Part shown: piece by piece, positions 8,109-15,362 of the stretch
Layout of the letters: the number at the start of each line of letters is the position of its first letter
Position numbering within the stretch: position 1 is the stretch's first letter
NCBI GenBank assembly: GCA_015056655.1
Contig: SVFV01000011.1
Location: 1 to 64,000, forward strand
DNA from: Butyrivibrio sp.
GTDB taxonomy: Bacteria > Bacillota > Clostridia > Lachnospirales > Lachnospiraceae
Length of the DNA stretch: 64,000 bases
Reading direction: 5' to 3'
Made by a program: the position numbers and the translations under genes
Notes under the pieces: model-generated
What the model was told of the DNA's origin: nothing
The model's input: only the letters and a program-made list of their open reading frames with translations
The model's database searches: none

Positions 8109-8176
8109 AGCGTAAGTAATTAATAAAATAGTATAATAATAAAAATTGGTGTTTGAGGGGTTTGTGAGGGAGAGCT

Positions 8177-8890
8177 ATGCGAAAGAAAATATATGAAGTA
8201 ATAGAAGTGGCGGAAGAGGATAACGAGCTTAGTAAGATATATGATACATTCATGCTAATAACGATTCTGATAAGTATTGTTCCTCTGGGATTTAAAACGA
8301 CTAATACTGCTTTTGTTATCATAGATAGAGTTACAGTATCAATATTTATCATAGACTATTTGTTGCGTTGGGTAACAGCAGACTATAAGCTGGAAGGCAA
8401 GTCATTACCATTTATTAGATATCCATTCACAATATGGGCAATTATTGACCTTTTATCAATTTTACCATCACTGACAGTATTAAAGAGTGGCTTTAAGCTG
8501 TTTAGGTTGTTCAGAATGGTAAGAACTTTCCGTATATTCAAAGTGTTTAAAGCACTTCGTTATTCTAAGAGCTTGGTAATAATTGTTGATGTTTTGAAAA
8601 AGTCAGAGCATGCTTTGCTTGCAGTAGGATCGCTGGCTGTTGGATATGTTTTGGTTGCAGCACTTGTAATCTTTAATGTAGAGCCTGAAAGTTTTGATAC
8701 TTTGTTTGATGCTATCTATTGGGCTACAGTTTCGCTTACAACGGTTGGTTATGGGGACATATATCCAGTTACAGTTACAGGACGAATCGTAACAATGCTG
8801 TCATCTGTACTTGGTATTGCAATTGTGGCGCTACCTGCCGGAATTATAACTGCTAGATATATGAAGGAAGTTGATAAGAGTAATGAGTAA
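8177..8890 (+). CDS. Voltage-gated potassium channel (six-segment ion transport protein)
   Basis: A 237-residue inner-membrane protein with the S1-S6 plan. The voltage sensor S4 shows basic residues at every third position (R110, R113, R116, R119, K122, K125, R128). The pore carries the K+ selectivity filter TTVGYGD (188-194), followed by S6 (VTMLSSVLGIAIVALPAGII). There is no cytosolic RCK or cyclic-nucleotide domain, so it resembles short KvAP-like channels. It would assemble as a tetramer. GGGAG precedes the ATG. It stands alone between a terminator and the non-coding region before tRNA-Lys. Confidence 0.9.
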   Translation: MRKKIYEVIEVAEEDNELSKIYDTFMLITILISIVPLGFKTTNTAFVIIDRVTVSIFIIDYLLRWVTADYKLEGKSLPFIRYPFTIWAIIDLLSILPSLTVLKSGFKLFRLFRMVRTFRIFKVFKALRYSKSLVIIVDVLKKSEHALLAVGSLAVGYVLVAALVIFNVEPESFDTLFDAIYWATVSLTTVGYGDIYPVTVTGRIVTMLSSVLGIAIVALPAGIITARYMKEVDKSNE

Positions 8891-9389
8891 AATGTGAATG
8901 ATATTTAATTAGAAATAGAAGCAATTGCCGTTGTAGGCACGCAAATAGAAAAGAATTAAGAGATTGAGTGCCATGCTTTCGCCAGTTGAACACGAATATT
9001 GTGGAAATTTTGCTGTATGAGTGCTGAGGGAAAATGGAGATATGGTCTGATGACACTCAGATGGGGATATTTGTTAGATCTTCGTGTACGATGTGAGGGG
9101 TAGCGAGCACGAGGGAGATGACAATTCATCAGTATACGTGCTTGTTTTGGGAAAAACATACTGGAAGCATCAGGTTGGAAGCACGTAGGAAAAGGATTGT
9201 GGATGATGGGCGTGTTATTGGCAGAAATTTCGGAGGATGGAGATTTGAAAAGATATATTCCGCCAGCGCAAGATTCGAAATTTGCTGCGCCGATAGGGTA
9301 TGAGCCACGCAGATTCGAAATTCCGCCAACGCAAGATTCGAAATTTGCTTCGCAAATTCCTCATTTACGCGGCGTTCGCCGCATAAATT
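8891..9389. repeat. Non-coding repeat mosaic
   Basis: About 500 bp without a credible gene. A 29-bp unit occurs at 9257-9285 and 9320-9348 with one mismatch (core CGCAAGATTCGAAATTTGC). A shortened third copy, CGCAGATTCGAAATT, lies near 9308. A palindrome GCGGCGTTCGCCGC is at 9369-9382. Base composition is richer in G+C than neighbouring intergenic DNA. Open frames on both strands merely read through the repeats, and the - strand one repeats the phrase ISNLALAE. This looks like a dispersed intergenic repeat family rather than coding sequence. Confidence 0.5.
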
Positions 9390-9452
9390 AAAAAGAGTAG
9401 AGCTATCACCTTTGGTAAGCAAGCTTCCCTCGGTGATTTCTCTACTCTTTTT
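9390..9452. terminator. Large bidirectional terminator-like hairpin
   Basis: AAAAAGAGTAGAG (9390-9402) pairs with CTCTACTCTTTTT (9440-9452), and ATCACC/GGTGAT extends the helix. A-run before and T-run after make it usable in both directions: for the repeat region on the + strand and for tRNA-Lys on the - strand. Confidence 0.75.
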
Positions 9453-9476
9453 ATCTTGCGTGGCTCTCTTTAACGC

Positions 9477-9505
9477 GCAAAAAAAGTACCGTCCCCATGA
9501 GGTAT
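9477..9505. other. GTACCGTCCCC motif
   Basis: The sequence GCAAAAAAAGTACCGTCCCC sits between the large hairpin and the tRNA. Similar ACCGTCCCC tracts recur as dispersed intergenic elements in many bacterial genomes. No partner repeat is visible in this window, so only resemblance can be stated. Confidence 0.2.
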
Positions 9506-9528
9506 ACTCACAAAAACAGTACTCGGCG

Positions 9529-9601
9529 TGCGCCTCCAGGGGCTCGAACCCTGGACACCCTGATTAAGAGTCAGGTGCTCTACCAACTGAGCTAGAAGCG
9601 C
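9529..9601 (-). tRNA. tRNA-Lys (anticodon CUU)
   Basis: Read on the - strand, 73 nt fold as a complete cloverleaf. The acceptor GCGCTTC pairs with GAGGCGC, the D arm is GCTC...GAGC, the anticodon stem is CCTGA/TCAGG with loop CTCTTAA (anticodon CTT), and the T arm is CAGGG-TTCGAGC-CCTG. The discriminator base is A. CCA is not encoded, so the tail must be added by the CCA-adding enzyme, for which a gene is present at 13942. Confidence 0.95.
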
Positions 9602-9804
9602 TTATTCATGCGGTTTGTGTGCCGCTGTCTTAACGACAAAAGCTATATTACTACGGAATCTAAATGAATGCAAGCATTTTTTTTAAATTTTTTTATTTTT
9701 TTGAAAATTTTTATATAAGGTTCTCAGAAAGCCTTGAAATACAAGGCTTTTCAGAATAAACTTTTTTAAAAGTTTCCTTATATTTTTAATGAAAATACTG
9801 CTTT
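9602..9804. other. AT-rich intergenic DNA with one hairpin
   Basis: No gene is visible. AAAGCCTTG and CAAGGCTTT (9728-9750) form a 9-bp hairpin with loop AAATA. T-runs are short on both sides, so terminator function is uncertain. The part nearest 9602 must contain the - strand tRNA promoter. Confidence 0.3.
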
Positions 9805-9831
9805 TTGCCAAAAATTCAGAAAAAATATAAT
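9805..9831 (+). promoter_or_regulatory. Possible promoter of the alpha-galactosidase gene
   Basis: TTGCCA (9805-9810) and a perfect TATAAT (9826-9831) are separated by 15 bp, about 115 bp upstream of the start codon. The spacing is short, so this is tentative. Confidence 0.4.
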
Positions 9832-9946
9832 CCTAAATTATAAAAAAGGCAATTATTGAGCCTAAAAAAAGGCAATATTTTTATTGAAGCATATTGGGAA
9901 TTTAGGTATTTTGGAGGGAGATAATAGTTATAAAGAGGAGAGGGAT

Positions 9947-11731
9947 ATGAAAAATAGCAATTTGGAGCGACCGGACGTTATACCTGGGGAGGCGTATAGG
10001 TTCGATAACTTCGATGACGGGGAGAGATTATTTGGGAAGAAAAAGTATGGCCTTCCTGCAATGGGATGGAATAGCTGGAATGCATTTGGAAGTGGGAACA
10101 CAGAGGATCTGACAAAACAGATGGCTGATAAGATGGTTGAGCTGGGACTTGATAAGCTTGGCTATGAATATCTGGTTTTGGATGATGGCTGTTATAAGAA
10201 TGAAAGAGTTGATGGGAGACTTTCTAATAATGAGGAGAAATTCCCATCTGGATTCAAGGCTCTTGCAGATTATATCCACAGCAAGGGACTTAAGTTCGGA
10301 ATGTACAATGATATAGGTACAAATCTTTGCGCAGGGGCAGCAGTTGGAACCTGCGGTCATGAGCTTGAGGACGCAAAGTCCTATATCGAGTGGGATGTGG
10401 ATTTTTTGAAGGTGGATAACTGCTACTACCTCTGGGATGATGCGACTTTCTCTGATGCTGAGAATGCAAAGTATGTATATGCGCCTGCAATTGGTCAGGT
10501 TAAGGTCACCAAAAAGGGAAGTGACTTTGAAGAAGTTTTTACACCTGGCGAAAACATGTTTACAGATGGTGATGGCGTAAAGACTAAAGAAGAAAATGGA
10601 AAGGTTTATTTCTTTAATATAGGAACATTTGATGGAACAGGCCCTGCAAGAACTCCTGTGGGATATGAGAGCGGAGAGGCTTGTTTCGAGATAGATATTA
10701 AGGAAGACGGAGTTTATACATTTGAGATAGATCATATCTGCGGAAAAGAGAAGGAGCAGGGAAGCTGGCTTCAGATTGCTGCAGATAGAAAAAACGACAG
10801 ATCATATCTTTTTGACGATATGCTTGAGACCGATAGTCTCGACCTTCCTTTGAAGGCTGGGAAAAACAGAATAAGACTGATGAATCACAGAAGGCAGGAA
10901 AATACCTTCATGTCTTATGCGAAGCTCCTGGAAGGCCTTACTGAGGAAGCTCCGGATAAGGAAATTGTGTACTCACTTTGTGAGTGGGGAAAAACTCAGC
11001 CTCAGAATTGGGGGAAAAAGCTCGCTGATTCCTGGAGAATATTAAATGACATAACCTTCAGTGTAGGTGCTGATGGCAATCCTGGAAATGGAAAGTGGAC
11101 AAGTGATTACTCTGAGGGCGTTGCGAGTCAGTACAACAAGGCAGTGATCATGGACGAATTTGCCGGACTTGATAAGGGCTGGAATGATCCCGACATGATG
11201 ATGATCGGAATGAACGGGCTTACAGACACGCAGAACCGCACACATATGGTTATGTGGTGCATGATGAATTCTCCACTTATGCTAGGTCTTGACCTTAGAA
11301 GGGTGAAAAAGGGAGATGACATCCACAGAATCATTGCGCATAAAGAATACCTGACTCTTAATCAGGATGTCCTTGGCGTTCAGGCAAAGAGACTATTCTG
11401 CACACTTCTGGATGAGTATCCTGACTCAGAGTATGTGACAAATAATGACAGAGTGGATGTTCTGGCTAAGCCCCTTGCTGACGGAAGTGTGGCGCTGTCC
11501 TTTATAAACCTTAGTGACAAGGTAAAGGATGAGGAGTATGCTGTTTCAACCTGGGAAATCATGCAGGCAATTGGCGATAAGCTTCCTGAAGCTTATAACT
11601 TTGCAGATGCGAAGGAGTTTGAGGTACATGATTTATGGTCAGGTGAAGTGAGCATAGATGAGGATGGAATATTTGGCATTGATAAGCTCGAACCTTATGA
11701 TAATTACACAATCAGAGTGACTCCGAGATGA
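9947..11731 (+). CDS. GH27 alpha-galactosidase with an inserted domain
   Basis: A 594-residue enzyme without a signal peptide. GH27 hallmarks are MGWNSWN near residue 40, LDDGC near 80, the nucleophile D157 in KVDNC, IVYSLCEWG near 340, and WRILND with the likely acid/base D368. A WNDPDMM loop lies near 413, and a C-terminal beta domain follows. It removes terminal alpha-galactose from oligosaccharides by a retaining mechanism; galE at 59065 would handle the galactose later. About 165 residues (roughly 170-335) are inserted between the nucleophile strand and the next barrel strand. This insert is beta-rich and resembles a carbohydrate-binding module. GAGGAG precedes the ATG at 9947. The stop overlaps the next gene (ATGA). 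Confidence 0.85.
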   Translation: MKNSNLERPDVIPGEAYRFDNFDDGERLFGKKKYGLPAMGWNSWNAFGSGNTEDLTKQMADKMVELGLDKLGYEYLVLDDGCYKNERVDGRLSNNEEKFPSGFKALADYIHSKGLKFGMYNDIGTNLCAGAAVGTCGHELEDAKSYIEWDVDFLKVDNCYYLWDDATFSDAENAKYVYAPAIGQVKVTKKGSDFEEVFTPGENMFTDGDGVKTKEENGKVYFFNIGTFDGTGPARTPVGYESGEACFEIDIKEDGVYTFEIDHICGKEKEQGSWLQIAADRKNDRSYLFDDMLETDSLDLPLKAGKNRIRLMNHRRQENTFMSYAKLLEGLTEEAPDKEIVYSLCEWGKTQPQNWGKKLADSWRILNDITFSVGADGNPGNGKWTSDYSEGVASQYNKAVIMDEFAGLDKGWNDPDMMMIGMNGLTDTQNRTHMVMWCMMNSPLMLGLDLRRVKKGDDIHRIIAHKEYLTLNQDVLGVQAKRLFCTLLDEYPDSEYVTNNDRVDVLAKPLADGSVALSFINLSDKVKDEEYAVSTWEIMQAIGDKLPEAYNFADAKEFEVHDLWSGEVSIDEDGIFGIDKLEPYDNYTIRVTPR

Positions 11732-12342
11732 TTTTTGAAAAAGAAAACATAACAAAAAAAGAGGCTGCGCGTATAGTCCATGAATATATAAGGGATGTCC
11801 TTGGAGAAAAGGATTTGGATGTTAAGCCAGCGGAATACCTACAAGATATCTATGACTGTCATACCTGCGTACAACACGTTACGCAGGTATATTTTAAAGG
11901 TATTATTTTTCCTGAAAGTGACAGAGTATTTGGAATGCAGATAATTCTTGGGGATAAAGAGCTACAGGAAATAGAAGAAAGGGTATTCGACAAAGGAAAG
12001 CGAAGACCTCCGCAGGAAAAAACTAAAAAGGAACAACCAGGAAAAGACGCTACCGATAAAGAAGCTTCTTACATTTCTTTAGAGGATATAAAGAAGCTGA
12101 ATGATCCTCTGATCATTGATGTCAGTATGGGAGGCGATTCTCCAGAAAAGGTGGTCCCTAAAGCAATAAACATACCTCTTCATAAGATTAACCTTAATCC
12201 CTATATAATTTCTGATGATAAATTCAGGCAGATAGTGTTTGTGTGTGAGAATGGTACCAATTCAAAAATCGCAGCAGAAATCGCTGGAAAAAATGGATAT
12301 TGCAGCGTGTTTTATTCAAAATATAGTTCAGATTTAAAATAA
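11728..12342 (+). CDS. Rhodanese-like domain protein
   Basis: A 204-residue protein. The C-terminal half (about 110-204) has a rhodanese pattern: LIIDVSMGG, KAINIPLHKI and the active-site loop CENGTNS with the catalytic-position cysteine. The N-terminal half contains CHTCVQHVTQVY and FGMQIILGD and I do not recognise it. A lysine-rich linker (KRRPPQEKTKKEQ) joins them. Rhodaneses carry persulfide sulfur on the loop cysteine. The start overlaps the alpha-galactosidase stop (ATGA), so expression is coupled, though no functional link is obvious. It could be a regulatory or inactive homologue. Confidence 0.6.
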   Translation: MIFEKENITKKEAARIVHEYIRDVLGEKDLDVKPAEYLQDIYDCHTCVQHVTQVYFKGIIFPESDRVFGMQIILGDKELQEIEERVFDKGKRRPPQEKTKKEQPGKDATDKEASYISLEDIKKLNDPLIIDVSMGGDSPEKVVPKAINIPLHKINLNPYIISDDKFRQIVFVCENGTNSKIAAEIAGKNGYCSVFYSKYSSDLK

Positions 12343-12353
12343 TTATTTTGATC

Positions 12354-12383
12354 CCAGAGAATAGCTACTTTCTCTGGAATTTT
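12354..12383 (+). terminator. Terminator after the rhodanese-like gene
   Basis: CCAGAGAA and TTCTCTGG form an 8-bp stem with loop TAGCTACT, followed by AATTTTG. The T-run is short. Confidence 0.5.
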
Positions 12384-12398
12384 GTATGGTATCAAAAC

Positions 12399-12428
12399 TT
12401 GACAAATAGCGCTAGTAAGCCTTACCAT
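12399..12428 (+). promoter_or_regulatory. Promoter of proS
   Basis: A perfect -35 TTGACA (12399-12404) is followed after 18 bp by TACCAT (12423-12428), a modest -10. Downstream, CTTACC (12421-12426) and GGTAAG (12473-12478) could close a leader hairpin. No T-box elements (AGGGTGGNACCGCG) are present. Confidence 0.5.
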
Positions 12429-12503
12429 GTAACAAACTATCGATATTTAAAGATGGATGCCTATGCGTGGTAGGTAAGATATTTAACGAGGAGAAAAAGA
12501 AAG

Positions 12504-13940
12504 ATGGCACAGGACGGGAAAAAACTGGTTTCTGAGATCACATCAATGGATGAGGATTTCACACAGTGGTACACAGACGTTGTAATCAAGGCTGGACTTA
12601 TCAGCTATTCTAATATCAAGGGCTTTATGGTTATCAAGCCCGCTGGTTATGCGATATGGGAGCTTATTCAGAAACACCTTGATGAGAGATTCAAGAAGAC
12701 AGGCGTAACAAACGCATATCTTCCAATGCTTATTCCAGAGTCACTTCTTCAGAAGGAGAAGGATCACGTTGAGGGATTTGCCCCAGAAGTTGCATGGGTA
12801 ACCTTGGGCGGACAGGAAGAGCTTACAGAGAAATACTGTGTACGACCCACATCTGAGACACTTTTCTGTGATTACTATAAAGGAGAGATCCACTCTTATA
12901 AGGATCTTCCACAGGTACTTAATCAGTGGTGCAGCGTTGTTCGTTGGGAAAAGGAGACACGTCCTTTCCTTCGTTCAAGAGAATTCCTCTGGCAGGAAGG
13001 CCACACAGCTCACGCAACCTTCGAGGAGGCTGAGGAGCGCACACAGCAGATGCTGAATGTATATGCTGATTTCCTTGCAGAGGATATGGCTATCCCTGTA
13101 ATTAAGGGTCAGAAGACTGAGAAGGAGAAGTTCGCTGGTGCTGAGGCTACATATACAGTTGAGGCTCTTATGCATGATGGTAGAGCACTTCAGTCAGCTA
13201 CAAGCCATAACTTCGGCGATGGCTTTGCTAAGGCATTTGATATTCAGTACGCAGGAAAAGATAACAAGCTTCACCATGTATATCAGACTTCATGGGGCGC
13301 AACAACACGTCTTATCGGAGCTATGATCATGGTTCATGGCGACAATTCAGGACTTGTACTTCCTCCTAGAATTGCACCTGTTCAGGTTATGATCGTTCCT
13401 ATCCAGCAGAAAAAGGACGGCGTTCTTGAGACAGCTGGCAAGATTCTTGACAGCCTTAAGGACTTCAGAGCTAAGCTTGATGATTCCGACAGAAGTCCGG
13501 GATACAAGTTTGCTGATCAGGAGATGCGTGGTATCCCTGTTCGTATCGAGATCGGTCCTAAGGATATCGAGGCTGGCAAGTGCGTACTTGTAAGACGTGA
13601 CACATCTGAGAAAATTGAATGTGCAATTGATGATGTAGCTGCTAAGGTAGCTGAGCTTCTTCCTACAATCCAGAAGGATATGTTCGAGAGAGCTAAGAAC
13701 CACCTTGATACACATACTTTTGCTGCAACAAATAAAGAAGAGTTTGAGGAAGCCTTCAAGGAGACCAAGGGCTTTGTTAAGGCTATGTGGTGCGGAGACA
13801 GAGCTTGTGAAGACAAGATCAAGGAAGATTATTCCGTAACCAGCAGATGCATACCTTTTGAGCAGGAGAACCTCTCAGGCACATGCGTATGCTGTGGAAA
13901 GCCTGCAACAAAGATGGTTTACTGGGGCAGAGCATATTAA
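12504..13940 (+). CDS. proS: Prolyl-tRNA synthetase
   Basis: A 478-residue class II aminoacyl-tRNA synthetase that charges tRNA-Pro with proline. The length and N-terminal sequence ([16 protein letters not shown], then [17 protein letters not shown]) match the shorter archaeal/eukaryal-like ProRS form, which lacks the bacterial editing insertion. Class II motif 2 is visible as [23 protein letters not shown] (within 141-165), and motif 3 lies further on around [15 protein letters not shown]. The C-terminal zinc-binding-like domain with paired cysteines (CVCCGK) ends in the YWGRAY tail typical of this form. GAGGAG lies 10 bases before the ATG. cca begins one base after the stop. Confidence 0.95.
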   Translation: MAQDGKKLVSEITSMDEDFTQWYTDVVIKAGLISYSNIKGFMVIKPAGYAIWELIQKHLDERFKKTGVTNAYLPMLIPESLLQKEKDHVEGFAPEVAWVTLGGQEELTEKYCVRPTSETLFCDYYKGEIHSYKDLPQVLNQWCSVVRWEKETRPFLRSREFLWQEGHTAHATFEEAEERTQQMLNVYADFLAEDMAIPVIKGQKTEKEKFAGAEATYTVEALMHDGRALQSATSHNFGDGFAKAFDIQYAGKDNKLHHVYQTSWGATTRLIGAMIMVHGDNSGLVLPPRIAPVQVMIVPIQQKKDGVLETAGKILDSLKDFRAKLDDSDRSPGYKFADQEMRGIPVRIEIGPKDIEAGKCVLVRRDTSEKIECAIDDVAAKVAELLPTIQKDMFERAKNHLDTHTFAATNKEEFEEAFKETKGFVKAMWCGDRACEDKIKEDYSVTSRCIPFEQENLSGTCVCCGKPATKMVYWGRAY

Positions 13941-13941
13941 T

Positions 13942-15300
13942 TTGAAAGATATTAAGATAAACATTCCTGAACCGGCAAAGAGAATATTGAATACGCTTCA
14001 TAGTGCAGGATTTGAGGCCTATGTTGTTGGTGGATGTGTCCGCGACAGCATCCTTGGCAGAGAGCCTGGGGACTGGGACATTACCACCAGTGCTAAGCCG
14101 GAGGAGGTAAAGAAGCTGTTTGGCAGAACCATCGATACAGGAATTGCCCATGGCACTGTAACTGTTATGGATGGCAAGGAAGGCTTTGAGGTTACCACAT
14201 ATCGAATTGATGGAGAGTATGAGGACTCAAGGCATCCCAAGGAAGTGACCTTTACTTCTAATCTCGTGGAGGACCTTAAGAGAAGGGACTTCACGATTAA
14301 TGCCATGGCATACAGTGAAGAGGATGGACTTATTGATGAATTCGATGGTCTGTCCGATATAGATAAAAAGCTTATTCGCTGCGTTGGGAATCCTATAGAG
14401 AGATTTTCTGAGGATGCTCTTCGTATGATGAGAGCTGTCAGATTCGCAGCTCAGCTCGGATATACTATTGAGAATGAGACAAGGGAAGCCATAAAAGAGC
14501 TTGTGCCTACTTTGTCAAAAATAAGCGCAGAGAGAATTCAGGTTGAACTTGTAAAACTTCTCGTTTCACCTAATCCCGGAGAGATCAGGGAGCTTTATGA
14601 GACAGGAATTACAGGTGTGATAATGCCTGAGTTTGATAAATGCGTTGGATGTCCGCAGAACAACCAGCATCATGCATATGAAGTTGGAGAGCATATAGTA
14701 AAATCTGTTGAGGCTATTCGCGCTGATAAGGCGCTTCGCCTTACTATGCTTTTCCATGATATTGAGAAGCCTTCATGCAGAACTACTGATGAAGAGGGCG
14801 TGGATCATTTTCATGGACATGCGGAGAAGGGCGCAGATACAGCATTTGCTATTCTTAGACGCCTGAAGTTTGACAGAGATACTATGGACCTTGTAAAGAG
14901 GCTCATAAAGTATCATGACTATAGATTCCCTGCTACAAAGAAGAACGTTCGAAAAGCAGCAAGCAAGGTGGGAGTTGATATTTTTCCGCTGTTAATAGAA
15001 ATACATGATGCAGACACTGTTGCTCAGAGCGATTACCTAAGGGATGAGAAGTTTGCCTGGACAAAGCAGGTAAGGGATTTCTTTGAAGAGATTAAAAAGG
15101 ATGGCGAGTGCCTGACACTGGCAGAGCTTAGTGTTAATGGTAAGGACCTTATGGATAAGGGAATTAAGCCTGGTAAGGAATTAGGGCTTATTCTAAAAGC
15201 CATGCTTTCTGATGTTATTGAGGAACCTTCACACAATACGAAGGAATATTTACTGCAGGAAGACAGACTAAATGAAATCCGGAAAATGATAAGTGAGTAA
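13942..15300 (+). CDS. cca: CCA-adding tRNA nucleotidyltransferase
   Basis: A 452-residue class II nucleotidyltransferase that adds or repairs the 3' CCA of tRNA, needed here because tRNA-Lys lacks an encoded CCA. It shows GGCVRD, the catalytic GDWDIT pair of aspartates, RRDFTINAMAY, and the ERFSEDALRMMRAVRFA region that templates base selection. An HD domain follows (FHDIEKP, HFHGHAEKG). No ATG lies near the N terminus. I chose TTG at 13942, just after the proS stop; a TTG at 13858 would overlap proS by 83 bp. GGGG is 13 bases upstream, so initiation probably depends on coupling to proS. Confidence 0.9.
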   Translation: MKDIKINIPEPAKRILNTLHSAGFEAYVVGGCVRDSILGREPGDWDITTSAKPEEVKKLFGRTIDTGIAHGTVTVMDGKEGFEVTTYRIDGEYEDSRHPKEVTFTSNLVEDLKRRDFTINAMAYSEEDGLIDEFDGLSDIDKKLIRCVGNPIERFSEDALRMMRAVRFAAQLGYTIENETREAIKELVPTLSKISAERIQVELVKLLVSPNPGEIRELYETGITGVIMPEFDKCVGCPQNNQHHAYEVGEHIVKSVEAIRADKALRLTMLFHDIEKPSCRTTDEEGVDHFHGHAEKGADTAFAILRRLKFDRDTMDLVKRLIKYHDYRFPATKKNVRKAASKVGVDIFPLLIEIHDADTVAQSDYLRDEKFAWTKQVRDFFEEIKKDGECLTLAELSVNGKDLMDKGIKPGKELGLILKAMLSDVIEEPSHNTKEYLLQEDRLNEIRKMISE

Positions 15301-15333
15301 TATCTGGTCTGACAGGGAGGTGACCGGATATTA
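15298..15333 (+). promoter_or_regulatory. Hairpin with a Shine-Dalgarno-like loop
   Basis: TAATATCTGGTC (beginning with the cca stop codon) pairs with GACCGGATATTA over 12 bp with one G-U pair. The 12-nt loop TGACAGGGAGGT contains a strong ribosome-binding-like GGGAGG. No T-run follows, so it is not a normal terminator. It may be an RNA-processing or regulatory element between cca and the PEGA gene. Confidence 0.45.
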
Positions 15334-15362
15334 GTTCCATTCCGGAATTACGGGGGAAGCTG

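Noticed and set aside
9257..9348. Possible CRISPR array
   Set aside because: Only two full units with one truncated copy, no regular spacers and no cas genes.
9129..9422. 97-codon - strand frame with repeated ISNLALAE
   Set aside because: The repeats come from the 29-bp DNA units and palindromic TTCGAA. No ribosome-binding site; treated as a non-coding repeat mosaic.
10028..10735. 235-codon - strand open frame inside the alpha-galactosidase gene
   Set aside because: Antisense to conserved GH27 motifs; no ribosome-binding site or recognisable protein pattern.
12384..12503. T-box leader before proS
   Set aside because: No AGGGTGGNACCGCG antiterminator sequence and no terminator hairpin before the start; only a promoter and a short CTTACC/GGTAAG pairing.
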